DNA from: Rubrivivax sp. SCN 71-131
GTDB lineage: Bacteria > Pseudomonadota > Gammaproteobacteria > Burkholderiales > Burkholderiaceae_C
Assembly: GCA_001724995.1 (NCBI GenBank)
Contig: MEFD01000016.1
Coordinates: 124,001 to 188,000, forward strand
Length of the DNA stretch: 64,000 bases
Direction of reading: 5' to 3'
The notes below the pieces were generated by a model. The model ran no database searches, was not told the DNA's origin, and saw only the letters and a program-made list of their open reading frames with translations. The position numbers and the translations under genes are program-made. This document shows, piece by piece, positions 46,404-55,740 of this stretch (the stretch's first letter is position 1; the number at the start of each line of letters is the position of its first letter).

Positions 46404-47217
46404 CGGGCCTCCAGGCGAGCATGGCGTCGACCATGCGCTGCAGCAGCGGCGCAATCGCCGCCGCCTTGGCCTCGTGCCAGGCAAAGGGCGGCTCCTCGTC
46501 CATGTAGGCGCGCAGCGCCATCTCGAGCTGCACCGCGTGCACGCCTTCGCCCGGCCGGCCGTAGTGGCGCGTGATGTGCCCGCCCTTGAAGCGGCCGTTG
46601 TGCACGTGGCTGTAGCGGTCCTGCGCGGCGAAGACCTCGACGATGCGCGCGGCAAGCGACTCGGCGCAGGCGGCGCCGCTGGCGGTGCCGAGGTTGAGGT
46701 CGGGCAGCCGGCCCTCGAACAGCCAGGGCAGCTCACCCTTGATGCTGTGGCCGTCGAAGAGCACGACGTGGCCGTGCAGCGCCTTCAGCCGCACCAGCTC
46801 GCCGGCCAGCGCCTCGTGGTAGGGGCGCCAGTAGGCGGCCACCCGCGCGCGCACCTCGGCCTCCTCCGGCGCCTGCCCGGGCAGGTAGAGCGTCTGGCCG
46901 CTGAAGGCGTGCGTCGGGCAGAGCTCGGTGTTGTTGGAACCGGCGTACATCGGCTGGTTGTCGCTTGGGCGGTTGAGGTCGACGACGTAGCGGCTGTGGC
47001 GCGGCACGAGCAGGCTGGCGCCGCGCGCCTTGACGAAGTCGTAGAGGCGGTCGACGTGCCAGTCGGTGTCGGGCACGGCCAGCGCGTGCGCCTGCAGGCG
47101 TGGGCGCAGCCACTCGGGGATGCGCGTTCCGCTGTGCGGCACGCTGACCAGCAGCGGGGCGCTGCCGCGGTGCAGTTCGAAGACCTCGCTCGGGTCGACC
47201 TTGTCGAAGGGGTTCAT
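46396..47217 (-). CDS. hutG: N-formylglutamate deformylase HutG
   Basis: 273-aa zinc hydrolase. [52 protein letters not shown] and [29 protein letters not shown] are hallmark segments. It releases formate from N-formylglutamate, giving glutamate. It starts at 47217 with a 4-nt ATGA overlap with hutI and ends inside the hutF start. Confidence 0.95.
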   Translation of the reverse strand: MNPFDKVDPSEVFELHRGSAPLLVSVPHSGTRIPEWLRPRLQAHALAVPDTDWHVDRLYDFVKARGASLLVPRHSRYVVDLNRPSDNQPMYAGSNNTELCPTHAFSGQTLYLPGQAPEEAEVRARVAAYWRPYHEALAGELVRLKALHGHVVLFDGHSIKGELPWLFEGRLPDLNLGTASGAACAESLAARIVEVFAAQDRYSHVHNGRFKGGHITRHYGRPGEGVHAVQLEMALRAYMDEEPPFAWHEAKAAAIAPLLQRMVDAMLAWRPDV

Positions 47218-48419
47218 GCGGATCGCTCCACGCCGCCGTGGAAGGAGCGGCGACAGGGGTTGTGGCCGAAGCGGTAGGCCATCTCGCGCGGATGCTCGGC
47301 GTCCCACACCGCGAAGTCGGCGCGCAGCCCGGCGGCCAGGCGCCCGCGGTCGGCCAGGCCCAGCGCCCGCGCGCCGTGGACGGTGATGCCGCGCCAGGCT
47401 TCCTCGGGGGTGAGGCGAAAGAGCGTGCACGCCATGTTCAGCATCAGCAGCAGCGACAGCGTCGGCGAGGTGCCCGGGTTGTGGTCGGTGGCCAGCGCCA
47501 TCGGCACGCCGGCCTGGCGCAGCGCCGGCACCGGCGGCAGATGCGTGTCGCGCAGGAAGTAGTAGGCGCCGGGCAGCAGCACGGCCACGCTGCCGGCGGC
47601 GGCCATCGCGGCCACGCCTTCGGCCGAGAGGTGCTCGAGATGGTCGCAGGACAGCGCGCCCAAGCGCGCGGCAAGTGCTGCGCCGCCCTGGTCGGAGAGC
47701 TGCTCGGCGTGCAGCTTCACCGGCAGGCCCAGGCGCTTCGCGGCGGCGAAGACGCGCCCGGTCTGCGCCGGCGTGAAGCCGATGGTCTCGCAGAAGGCGT
47801 CGACCGCATCGACGAGGCCGGCGGCCACCTGCCCGGGCAGCCATTCGATCAGCGCATCGACGTAATCGTCGGGCCGGCCTTCGAATTCCGGCGGCAGCGC
47901 GTGCGCGGCCAGCGAGGTCGTGCGCACCGTCAGCGGCAGCTCGCGGCCGATGCGCCGCGCAACGGCCAGGCAGCGCGCCTCGTGCGTTTCGGTGAGGCCG
48001 TAGCCGGACTTGATCTCGAGCGTCGTCACGCCCTCGGCGATCAGGCAGCGCGCGCGCGCCGCGGCGCCGGCGAAGAGCTGTTCGTCGCTGGCCTGGCGCG
48101 TGGCCAGCAGCGTGCTGCGGATACCGCCGCCGGCGCGCGCGATCGCCTCGTAGCTCGCGCCCTGCAGGCGCAGCTCGAACTCGGCGGCGCGGTCGCCGCC
48201 GTAGACCAGGTGCGTATGGCAGTCGATGAGGCCGGGGGTGACGAGGGCGCCGCCGAGGTCGATCTCGGCATCGGTGCGCAAGGCCGCCGGCAGCGCGTCG
48301 TCGGCGCCGGTCCAGGCCAGGCGCTCGCCGTCGACGAGCAGCGCGCCGCGCTCGATCCAGCCCCAGGGGCGCTCGTCGGTCATCGTCGCCAGGCGGGCGT
48401 GGCGGTAGAGCGTGCGCAT
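47214..48419 (-). CDS. hutI: Imidazolonepropionase HutI
   Basis: 401-aa amidohydrolase with metal ligands in [21 protein letters not shown] (HxH), [20 protein letters not shown] and [12 protein letters not shown]. It opens the ring of 4-imidazolone-5-propanoate to formimidoyl-glutamate. It lies 6 nt after hutD and overlaps hutG by 4 nt, so the operon is tightly coupled. Confidence 0.96.
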   Translation of the reverse strand: MRTLYRHARLATMTDERPWGWIERGALLVDGERLAWTGADDALPAALRTDAEIDLGGALVTPGLIDCHTHLVYGGDRAAEFELRLQGASYEAIARAGGGIRSTLLATRQASDEQLFAGAAARARCLIAEGVTTLEIKSGYGLTETHEARCLAVARRIGRELPLTVRTTSLAAHALPPEFEGRPDDYVDALIEWLPGQVAAGLVDAVDAFCETIGFTPAQTGRVFAAAKRLGLPVKLHAEQLSDQGGAALAARLGALSCDHLEHLSAEGVAAMAAAGSVAVLLPGAYYFLRDTHLPPVPALRQAGVPMALATDHNPGTSPTLSLLLMLNMACTLFRLTPEEAWRGITVHGARALGLADRGRLAAGLRADFAVWDAEHPREMAYRFGHNPCRRSFHGGVERSA

Positions 48420-48425
48420 GGGCCT

Positions 48426-49001
48426 TCAATCCTCCAGCGTCAGGAACCAGGCCGGGCCGCCGTCGTGCAGGCGCCAGCCCGAGGCCTCGGCGCCGTCGCT
48501 CCAGACGAGGGTACCCGGGGGCAGCGTGGTCGTGTGGTCGTCGATGTCCAGGTGCACGAGGCCCTGCGAGAACACGCCGCGCCAGCGCGTGGGGCCGTCG
48601 ATGACGTCGCCGACGCGGGCGCGGCGCAGCGCCGCGTGGCCGGCGTCGCGGCGCACCATCAGGTTCAGGTCCTCGGTCGGGCCGTCCAGCAGATGGCACA
48701 TCGGCGCGGCCTCGCCGTCGAAGGCGATGGCGTCGTCGGCGGGGGTGAGCGTGCGCGCGCCGCCCGGCAGGTCGAGGGTCACGCCCTGCCCCTGCAGCAC
48801 GGCGAAGCCGCGCCAGATGCCGGCAAAGGCCGAGAACGGCCCGCCGTGCTCGATGCGCGCGACGCTCACGCGCAGCCGCCAGTCGGCGGCGTCGGGCTCG
48901 CGCGGCCAGGCCAGCAGCTCGCGCGTGCGGCCCCCGCCGTTGCGCCAGGGCTGCGGCGGGCAGGCGTGCAGGTCGACGAAGTGCAGATCCTGCCGCGTCA
49001 T
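48426..49001 (-). CDS. hutD: HutD family protein
   Basis: 191-aa cupin-like protein of the HutD family. WRNGGGRTRELLAWP and WRLRVSVARIEHGGPFSAFAGIWRGFAVLQGQGVTLDL are conserved. In Pseudomonas HutD limits over-induction of the hut operon, perhaps by binding urocanate or formylglutamate. The ATG at 49001 overlaps the hutC stop (ATGA). Confidence 0.93.
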   Translation of the reverse strand: MTRQDLHFVDLHACPPQPWRNGGGRTRELLAWPREPDAADWRLRVSVARIEHGGPFSAFAGIWRGFAVLQGQGVTLDLPGGARTLTPADDAIAFDGEAAPMCHLLDGPTEDLNLMVRRDAGHAALRRARVGDVIDGPTRWRGVFSQGLVHLDIDDHTTTLPPGTLVWSDGAEASGWRLHDGGPAWFLTLED

Positions 49002-49714
49002 GGCTCGAATTCCCCCTGCAGCTGATAGCGCGAGCCCGGGTGCACCAGGCGCGCCAGGGTGATGGCGGCGTCGCGCGTGAAGGTCGCGCGCGTGACGACG
49101 AGGCAGGGCTCGCGCGCGGGGATCGCCAGCAGCCGCGCCTCCTCGGGCGTCGGCGTGCCGGCCTCGATCGTGTACTGCGCGCGCCACAGCGCCGTGGTCT
49201 CGAACAGCACCTGCGTCGGTGTCGTGCGCGTGAAGTCGGCGTCCAGGTAGGCCGGGCTGCAGCCCGGGTTGACCCAGCGGTCCTCGCACTGCAGCGGCAC
49301 GCCGTTCTCGTGGTGCACGATGAGCGTGTGGAAGACGCGCGCGCGCGCCGGCAGCCCGAGCTGGGCGGCCAGCGCCGCGGGGGCACTCTCCGCGCGCTGC
49401 AAGTGCACGACGGCATGGTGGACATGGCCGCGCGCGGTGATCTCCTCGTGCAGATCGCGGATGGTGAGCGTGGAGCTGACGCGGTGCAGCCGCGCCGCGA
49501 AGGTGCCCACGCCCTGGCTGCGCTCGACCAGGCCCTCGGCCTGCAGCTCCTTGAGCGCGCGGTTGACCGTCATGCGGCTGACGCCAAAGCGCGCCACCAG
49601 CTCGGCCTCGGAGGGCATCTGCGCGCCCGGGGGCCAGGTGCCGGCGGCGAGGCCGTCCTTCAGGAACTGCTTCACGCGGGCATAGGGCGGCTGCGCCGAC
49701 TCGGTGGAAACCAT
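48998..49714 (-). CDS. hutC: Histidine utilisation repressor HutC
   Basis: 238-aa GntR/HutC regulator. The winged helix is YARVKQFLKDGLAAGTWPPGAQMPSEAELVARFGVSRMTVNRALKELQAEGLVERSQGVGTF; the UTRA effector domain runs from about residue 85 and should bind urocanate. It is the first gene of hutCDIGF and faces hutU across a palindromic operator, so it likely represses both directions including itself. Confidence 0.95.
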   Translation of the reverse strand: MVSTESAQPPYARVKQFLKDGLAAGTWPPGAQMPSEAELVARFGVSRMTVNRALKELQAEGLVERSQGVGTFAARLHRVSSTLTIRDLHEEITARGHVHHAVVHLQRAESAPAALAAQLGLPARARVFHTLIVHHENGVPLQCEDRWVNPGCSPAYLDADFTRTTPTQVLFETTALWRAQYTIEAGTPTPEEARLLAIPAREPCLVVTRATFTRDAAITLARLVHPGSRYQLQGEFEP

Positions 49715-49726
49715 GACCGAAATCCT

Positions 49727-49752
49727 ACTTGCCTAGACTTGTCTAGACAAGT
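49727..49752. promoter_or_regulatory. HutC operator
   Basis: A perfect 16-bp palindrome ACTTGTCTAGACAAGT lies at 49737-49752, with an overlapping half-site copy ACTTGCCTAGAC at 49727-49738. It stands in the 72-nt gap between divergent hutC and hutU and fits the TTGT...ACAA pattern of GntR/HutC operators. Confidence 0.8.
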
Positions 49753-49786
49753 AGCATGAGGACATTCTCCATCAGGGAAAACCGCC

Positions 49787-51499
49787 ATGACCGATCTCTC
49801 TGCCATTCACGCTCCCGCCAAGGCCCGTCCGGTTCGCGCCCCGCGCGGCGGCCAGATCGTCTGCGCCAACTGGCTCATCGAGGCCGCCTATCGCATGCTG
49901 CAGAACAACCTCGACCCCGAGGTGGCCGAGAACCCGGATGCCCTCGTCGTCTACGGCGGCATCGGCCGCGCGGCGCGCAACTGGGACTGCTTCGACGTCA
50001 TTCTCGAGAGCCTGAGGAAGCTGAAGGCCGACGAGACCCTGCTCGTCCAGTCGGGCAAGCCGGTGGGCGTGTTCCGCACGCACGAGGACGCGCCGCGCGT
50101 GCTGCTGGCCAACTCCAACCTGGTGCCCAAGTGGGCGACCTGGGAGCACTTCGACGAGCTCGACCGCAAGGGCCTGATGATGTACGGGCAGATGACCGCC
50201 GGCAGCTGGATCTACATCGGCAGCCAGGGCATTGTGCAGGGCACCTACGAGACCTTCGCCGAGGCCGCGCGGCAGCACTACGGCGGCGACGCGCGCGGCC
50301 GCTGGATCCTCACCGCGGGCCTGGGCGGCATGGGCGGCGCGCAGCCGCTGGCGGCGACCTTCGCCGGCTTCTGCTCGCTGAACATCGAGTGCCAGCAGTC
50401 GCGCCTGGACTTCCGGCTGCGCAGCCGCTACCTCGACGAGCAGGCGACGAGCCTCGACGACGCGCTCGAGCGCATCCGCCGCCACACCGCCGAGGGTCGT
50501 GCGATCTCGATCGGCCTGCTCGGCAACGCCGCCGAGATCCTGCCCGAGCTGGTGGCGCGCGCCAAGGTCGGCGGCATCAGGCCCGACCTCGTCACCGACC
50601 AGACGAGCGCGCACGACCTCGTCAACGGCTACCTGCCCGCGGGCTGGAGCGTCGAGCGCTGGCACGCGGCGCAGGCCGACCCCGCGCAGCACGCGGCGCT
50701 GCGCGAGGCGGCGGCGGCGGGCTGCGCGGTGCACGTGCAGGCGATGCTCGACTTCCAGGCGATGGGCATCCCGACCGTCGACTACGGCAACAACATCCGC
50801 CAGGTCGCCTTCGACAAGGGCGTGAAGAACGCCTTCGACTTCCCCGGCTTCGTTCCCGCCTACGTGCGCCCGCTCTTCTGCCGCGGCAAGGGGCCGTTCC
50901 GCTGGGTCGCGCTCTCGGGCGACCCGGAGGACATCCGCAAGACCGACGCGAAGATGAAGGAACTCTTCCCCGAGGACCGGCACCTGCATCGCTGGCTCGA
51001 CATGGCGCAGGAGCGCATCGCCTTCCAGGGCCTGCCGGCGCGCATCTGCTGGATCGGCCTGGGCGAGCGCCACCGCGCGGGCCTGGCCTTCAACGAGATG
51101 GTCAGGTCCGGCGAGCTGAAGGCGCCGATCGTCATCGGCCGCGACCACCTGGATTCGGGCAGCGTGGCCAGCCCCAACCGCGAGACCGAGGCCATGCGCG
51201 ACGGCAGCGACGCGGTGAGCGACTGGCCGCTGCTGAACGCGCTGCTCAACACCGCGGGCGGCGCGACCTGGGTCAGCCTGCACCACGGCGGCGGGGTCGG
51301 CATGGGCTACAGCCAGCACAGCGGCGTCGTCATCGTCTGCGACGGCAGCGACGCCGCGGCCCGGCGCATCGAGCGCGTGCTCTGGAACGACCCCGGTACC
51401 GGCGTCATGCGCCACGCCGACGCCGGCTACGAGGACGCCATCGCCTGCGCCCGGGAGCAGGGCCTGGCCCTGCCGATGGTCGACCGCGCGCGCGGCTGA
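49787..51499 (+). CDS. hutU: Urocanate hydratase HutU
   Basis: 570 aa, slightly above the usual ~555. NAD-binding region [23 protein letters not shown], plus conserved [26 protein letters not shown] and [16 protein letters not shown]. It converts urocanate to 4-imidazolone-5-propanoate with tightly bound NAD. It heads the plus-strand hutUH unit directly downstream of the HutC operator. Confidence 0.97.
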   Translation: MTDLSAIHAPAKARPVRAPRGGQIVCANWLIEAAYRMLQNNLDPEVAENPDALVVYGGIGRAARNWDCFDVILESLRKLKADETLLVQSGKPVGVFRTHEDAPRVLLANSNLVPKWATWEHFDELDRKGLMMYGQMTAGSWIYIGSQGIVQGTYETFAEAARQHYGGDARGRWILTAGLGGMGGAQPLAATFAGFCSLNIECQQSRLDFRLRSRYLDEQATSLDDALERIRRHTAEGRAISIGLLGNAAEILPELVARAKVGGIRPDLVTDQTSAHDLVNGYLPAGWSVERWHAAQADPAQHAALREAAAAGCAVHVQAMLDFQAMGIPTVDYGNNIRQVAFDKGVKNAFDFPGFVPAYVRPLFCRGKGPFRWVALSGDPEDIRKTDAKMKELFPEDRHLHRWLDMAQERIAFQGLPARICWIGLGERHRAGLAFNEMVRSGELKAPIVIGRDHLDSGSVASPNRETEAMRDGSDAVSDWPLLNALLNTAGGATWVSLHHGGGVGMGYSQHSGVVIVCDGSDAAARRIERVLWNDPGTGVMRHADAGYEDAIACAREQGLALPMVDRARG

Positions 51500-51526
51500 G
51501 CCACGGCTTTCGTCGCAGGAGGACCC

Positions 51527-53068
51527 ATGCTGATGCACCCCGGGCGGCTCACGCTCGACGAACTGCAGGCCATCCATGCCGGCGGCCACCGCCTACAAGT
51601 CGATCCGCAGGCGCTGCCGGCGATCCGCGCCAGCGCCGCCCTCGTGCAGGCCGCGGCCGCGGGCGAGGCGCCGGTGTACGGCGTCAACACCGGCTTCGGC
51701 AAGCTCGCCAGCACGCGCATCGACGCCGAGGACCTGGCCACGCTGCAGTGGAACCTCATCCGCAGCCACAGCGTCGGCGTCGGGCAGCCGCTGGCCGCGC
51801 CGGTGGTGCGGCTGATGCTCGCGCTGAAGGCGGCGAGCCTGGCGCGCGGGCACTCGGGCGTGCGGCCCGAGCTCATCGACACACTGCTGGCGGTGCACAA
51901 CGCCGGCCTCGTGCCCTGCGTGCCGAGCCAGGGCTCGGTCGGCGCCAGCGGCGACCTCGCCCCCTTGTCCCACATGACGCTGGCGCTGATGGGCGAGGGC
52001 GAGTTCGTCGACGAGGCCGGGCGGCGCACGCCCGCGGCGCAGACGCTGGCCGCGCACGGCATCGCGCCGCTCGTGCTGCAGGCCAAGGAGGGCCTGGCGC
52101 TGATCAACGGCACGCAGACGAGCACGGCGCTGGCGCTGCACGCGCTCTTCACCTTCGAGCCGGTGCTCGAGGCGGCGCTGGTCATCGGCGCGCTCACGGT
52201 CGACGCCGCGCGCGGCAGCGACAGCCCCTTCGACCCGCGCATCCACGCCCTGCGCGGGCAGCCCGGGCAGGTCGACGTGGCGCAGTACTACCGCGCGCTG
52301 CTCGCCGGCAGCGCCATCCGCAAGAGCCACGAAAGCGGCGACGACCGCGTGCAGGACCCGTACTGCCTGCGCTGCCAGCCGCAGGTGGTCGGCGCCTGCC
52401 TGGACCAGTTGCGCCATGCCGCGCTGGTGCTGCTGCGCGAGGCCAACGCCGTCACCGACAACCCGCTGGTGTTTCCGGCCGATGGCGCCATGCTGTCCGG
52501 CGGCAACTTCCACGCCGAGCCGGTGGCGCTGGCCTGCGACGCCATGGCCAACGCCATCGCCGAGGTCGGCGCCATCGCCGAGCGCCGCGTGGGCATGCTC
52601 ATCGACGCCAACATCTCGCACCTGCCGCCCTTCCTCACGCCCAACGCGGGGCTCAACAGCGGCTTCATGATCCTGCACGTCACGGCGGCGGCGCTGGCCA
52701 GCGAGAACAAGACCTACGCGCATCCGGCCAGCGTCGACAGCCTGCCCACCAGCGCCAACCAGGAGGACCATGTCTCGATGGCCACCTTCGCCGCGCGGCG
52801 GCTGCAGCCGATGATCGCCAACGTCCGCCGCATCCTGGCCATCGAATGGCTGGCGGCGGCGCAGGGCATCGAGTTCCTGCGCCCGCTGCAGAGCTCGGCG
52901 GTGCTCGAGCAGGCGCATGCGCTGCTGCGCGGCTTCAGCCCGGCGATGATGCAGGACCGCTCGCTCGCCGCCGACATCGAGGCCGCCGCCGCGCGCATCG
53001 ACGGGGGCGCGATGTCCGCGCTCTTCAAGGGCCTGCCGGCGATGCCGACGCTGTGGGTGCCGGCTTGA
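51527..53068 (+). CDS. hutH: Histidine ammonia-lyase HutH
   Basis: 513 aa. The MIO cofactor triad Ala-Ser-Gly is at 140-142 in SQGSVGASGDLAPLSHM; YGVNTGFGKLA carries the catalytic Tyr, and QDPYCLRCQPQVVGA and TDNPLVF complete the family pattern. It releases ammonia from histidine to give urocanate. It follows hutU by 27 nt. Confidence 0.97.
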   Translation: MLMHPGRLTLDELQAIHAGGHRLQVDPQALPAIRASAALVQAAAAGEAPVYGVNTGFGKLASTRIDAEDLATLQWNLIRSHSVGVGQPLAAPVVRLMLALKAASLARGHSGVRPELIDTLLAVHNAGLVPCVPSQGSVGASGDLAPLSHMTLALMGEGEFVDEAGRRTPAAQTLAAHGIAPLVLQAKEGLALINGTQTSTALALHALFTFEPVLEAALVIGALTVDAARGSDSPFDPRIHALRGQPGQVDVAQYYRALLAGSAIRKSHESGDDRVQDPYCLRCQPQVVGACLDQLRHAALVLLREANAVTDNPLVFPADGAMLSGGNFHAEPVALACDAMANAIAEVGAIAERRVGMLIDANISHLPPFLTPNAGLNSGFMILHVTAAALASENKTYAHPASVDSLPTSANQEDHVSMATFAARRLQPMIANVRRILAIEWLAAAQGIEFLRPLQSSAVLEQAHALLRGFSPAMMQDRSLAADIEAAAARIDGGAMSALFKGLPAMPTLWVPA

Positions 53069-53256
53069 GCGCCCGGCGCGCGCCGCCGCGGCGGCCCCGG
53101 GTGGCGACCGGGGGCAGGCTGTGGCGTCGGCGCCGCGACGCTGCGCCGGATTCGCGCCGCGAGTGACGAATGGCGCACACCCCGTCGCGTGTCGGCGGCC
53201 GGCGCGGCGTTCTGTGATATGAAGTCGGACCTTTTCCAACGCACCCCACTGCCGCC

Positions 53257-53637
53257 ATGCTCAACGCCGACATCTCCACGCTCGAGCAACTCGTCCAGGA
53301 CCTGCGCACGCTGCTCAAGGAAGGACTGGTGGCCACCGACATCTGGGACCGCTCGACCGGCCTCTCGCTGGCGGGCTACAACGCCCAGCCGGCCGCCGTC
53401 GCGCTGTTCAACCAGCTCACCGACGAGATCGGCAGCACCCTCGGCGGCGCCGGCTTTCCTTCGCTCGGCCGCTACTACCTGCTCGAACTGGAAGGCGACA
53501 ACTCGGTCGTCATCCTGAAGCATGGTGCCGACCTGCTGCAGGGCATCCTGCTGAACGCGAAGAAGGTCAACATGGGGATCCTCTTCAGCATCGCGATCCC
53601 GAAGTCACTCGAAGGGGTCGCGAAGTCGCGCAGCTGA
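53257..53637 (+). CDS. Roadblock/LC7-like protein 1
   Basis: 126 aa with the alpha-beta Roadblock/LC7 pattern: an N-terminal helix (ISTLEQLVQDLRTLLKE), a sheet (GLVATDIWDRSTGLSLAGYN), a helix (AAVALFNQLTDEIGSTL) and strands (RYYLLELEGDNSVVILKHGADLLQGILLN). Such proteins regulate small GTPases as GAP- or scaffold-like dimers (MglB, CvnB). It begins a four-gene plus-strand set with an unknown protein, a GTPase and a second Roadblock. 188 nt separate it from hutH; a TGATAT at 53214 is a possible -10. Confidence 0.75.
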   Translation: MLNADISTLEQLVQDLRTLLKEGLVATDIWDRSTGLSLAGYNAQPAAVALFNQLTDEIGSTLGGAGFPSLGRYYLLELEGDNSVVILKHGADLLQGILLNAKKVNMGILFSIAIPKSLEGVAKSRS

Positions 53638-53758
53638 GGCGCGGGGCATCGCGGCGGGCACGCCGGCGCGCGCCGGGGCTGAACGGGTGGGCGACGCGCA
53701 CCACGTGCTCGAGCAGGGCGGCGCGGCGCGCGGCGCCGAGGCGAAGTCGCGCGCTGGC

Positions 53759-54475
53759 ATGAGCATGAATGCAACCCTCTGGACCCCGACGCGCGAGAGC
53801 GCCAGCACGTTGGCCTTCATGTCCACGCTGCGCCTGCATTCGTCCGACTGGCAATGGGTGGATGCGCCCGAGCAGGCCCGCTGGTGGGTGATCGACGCCG
53901 GCGCGCACGAGGATCTCCCGGCCCTGGCGACGCTCTACGACCGCCTGCCCGAGAAGCCGCAAGTGGCCTTTCTGGCCGCACAGCTGAGCCAGTTGCCGCG
54001 GCCGTCGTGGGCCTTCTTCAAGCCGCCGGTGAAGAGCGGTCTGGTCTTCAACTGGATCCGCCCGCACGAAGCAAGCCGCTCCGGCGCGGCCACCGCCGGT
54101 GCATCGCATCCGTGGCGCCAGGGGCGGCTGAGGCTGCGCCGCTGGCCCAACATGAGCCGCTACGGCAACACGCTCGAACTGACGGTGGCCTGTTCGCGCC
54201 TGCTCGCGGCGCCGGCGAGCTACGAGCAGATGCTGCAGTGGCAGGTGCCCGCGCCGCTGCTGGAGCGCCTGCTTGCCGACGCCCACGAGTCCGGACTGTT
54301 GCAGTTCGAGTCCGGCGCACGGGCCGCCGCCGCGTCGTCGCCTGCGATCCAGGCGCCCGAGGTGCAGCCGAGCACCCCGCCGACGGGCGCGGCGGTGACG
54401 GCTGCCGCGGCCGGCGGCGAGCACTCGCGCTGGGATCTCGTGAAGCGCCTGCTCGGCAAGTTCGCGCGGCGATGA
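53759..54475 (+). CDS. Unrecognised protein, possible pseudo-receiver plus winged helix
   Basis: 238 aa, family not recognised. Residues ~20-105 alternate short strands and helices and include FFKPPVKSGLVFNWI, reminiscent of the KP-containing end of a response-regulator receiver, but a clear phospho-acceptor Asp context is missing. Residues ~124-184 (LRLRRWPNMSRYGNTLELTVACSRLLAAPASYEQMLQWQVPAPLLERLLADAHESGLLQFE) look like a winged helix. The tail is Ala/Pro-rich. Position between a Roadblock and a GTPase suggests it is an adaptor or output of that system. A second start at 53765 is possible. Confidence 0.65.
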   Translation: MSMNATLWTPTRESASTLAFMSTLRLHSSDWQWVDAPEQARWWVIDAGAHEDLPALATLYDRLPEKPQVAFLAAQLSQLPRPSWAFFKPPVKSGLVFNWIRPHEASRSGAATAGASHPWRQGRLRLRRWPNMSRYGNTLELTVACSRLLAAPASYEQMLQWQVPAPLLERLLADAHESGLLQFESGARAAAASSPAIQAPEVQPSTPPTGAAVTAAAAGGEHSRWDLVKRLLGKFARR

Positions 54476-54563
54476 TGCGCTGTGCCGGCAGGCGGGCGCG
54501 CGCACCGTCCCGAGGTCCGATCCAGCACGAAGGAGGCCCTGGCGCGGCCGGGGAGAGGCGAAG

Positions 54564-55133
54564 ATGAGAGTTGTCCTCGGCCATCAGGCGAAGCATCAGG
54601 TGGTCTTCGTCGGGCCCTTCGGCGTCGGCAAGACGACGGCGTTGCGCGCCGTCTCGGACATCCCGGTGGCCAACATGGAGACCGCCAGCAGCGAGGCCGC
54701 GGCGCTCGGCGACCAGGGCAAGACGACGACCACGGTCGGCTTCGACTACGGCGAGTGGCAGTTTCCCGACGGCGCCCGCGTCGGCCTCTACGGCGTGCCG
54801 GGTCAGGAGCGCTTCAACGCGATGTGGGACGTGCTGCTGCCGCAGAGCTCGGCGGTCGTCCTGTGGCTCTACGGCGACCGCAGCGAAGCGCTCTCCGAAG
54901 GGCGCTTCTGGCTCGACGCGCTGGCGCAGCGCAAGGCGGTGGCACGGCTGGCGGTGGCGATCACGCGGCTGCCGCCGGATGCTTCGGACCTGCAGCTCGA
55001 CCCTTATCGCCGGCTCACGAGCCGCTACCACCCGCTGGCCCCGGTCATCACCGCCGATCCGCGTGAAGGCGGCAGCGTGATGCAGGCGATCATGGTGGCG
55101 CTCAGCACGCCGTATTCCGCGGTCCAGGGCTGA
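54564..55133 (+). CDS. Small Ras-like GTPase (MglA/CvnD type)
   Basis: 189-aa P-loop GTPase. Walker A is GPFGVGKT (17-24); the switch I region has a Thr run (QGKTTTTVGFDYGEW); switch II is LYGVPGQERF, with the G-x-P-G-Q form seen in conservon GTPases rather than D-T-A-G-Q. A classical N/TKxD is absent, replaced by AITRLPPDASD. Length and motifs fit bacterial CvnD/MglA-like switches controlled by Roadblock partners, and Roadblock genes lie on both sides. The target process is unknown. Confidence 0.85.
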   Translation: MRVVLGHQAKHQVVFVGPFGVGKTTALRAVSDIPVANMETASSEAAALGDQGKTTTTVGFDYGEWQFPDGARVGLYGVPGQERFNAMWDVLLPQSSAVVLWLYGDRSEALSEGRFWLDALAQRKAVARLAVAITRLPPDASDLQLDPYRRLTSRYHPLAPVITADPREGGSVMQAIMVALSTPYSAVQG

Positions 55134-55233
55134 AGGCCGCGTGGCCCGTCCTGCGATGACCGTCTCACCGGCCGTCACCGAGTCGCCCGCGACCCGCAGG
55201 CCTTCCCATTGCGAGAGCTCGAGGAGTTGGATC

Positions 55234-55650
55234 ATGGATTCGCAGGCCCTGGGCCGCTACGTGCTGCCGACCATGGAGGAACTGCCGCGCCGCGTCCCGA
55301 AGCTGATCGCCGCCGTGCTGTGCACGCCGGACGGCTTCAACATCTGCTCGCTGGGCGTCGACGAGAAGCAGGTCGGCAAGCTGGCGGCGCTCTCGGGCTC
55401 GCTGCTCGCCGTCGGAGACGCCACCCTGGGCGAGCTGAACCCCGGCGGCGGCGCCCATTCGATGGACCTGCTGACGCTCAAGGCCGGCGGCTTCCAGGTG
55501 CTGGGCGTCAAGGTGATGAAGCCCGGCGGCCACCTGATCCTGCTGGGCGCAGCCAACGACACCACCCTGGGCGTGATGATCGTCGGCATGCAGCATGTCG
55601 CGGCGGCGATCGAGAAGCTTTTCAATCCGGCCGCCAGCGCCGGCGTGTGA
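55234..55650 (+). CDS. Roadblock/LC7-like protein 2
   Basis: 138 aa. Roadblock/LC7 features: helix PTMEELPRRVPKLIAAVLCTPDGFNICSLGVDEKQVGKLAALSGSLLAVGDATLGEL, then strands MDLLTLKAGGFQVLGVKV and GHLILLGAANDTTLGVMIVGMQHVAAAIEKLF. This copy is closer to MglB/CvnB-like proteins than the first. A strong GAGGAG precedes the ATG. It lies 100 nt after the GTPase and could be its GAP or heterodimer partner with Roadblock 1. Confidence 0.83.
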   Translation: MDSQALGRYVLPTMEELPRRVPKLIAAVLCTPDGFNICSLGVDEKQVGKLAALSGSLLAVGDATLGELNPGGGAHSMDLLTLKAGGFQVLGVKVMKPGGHLILLGAANDTTLGVMIVGMQHVAAAIEKLFNPAASAGV

Positions 55651-55740
55651 TCGCGCGGCGGCCGGGCCCGCCTGTTCGCCGCACCCGCCGCACCCGCCAC
55701 GCCCCCCTGCGCACGACCGGCGCGCTGGCATGATGCCGGC

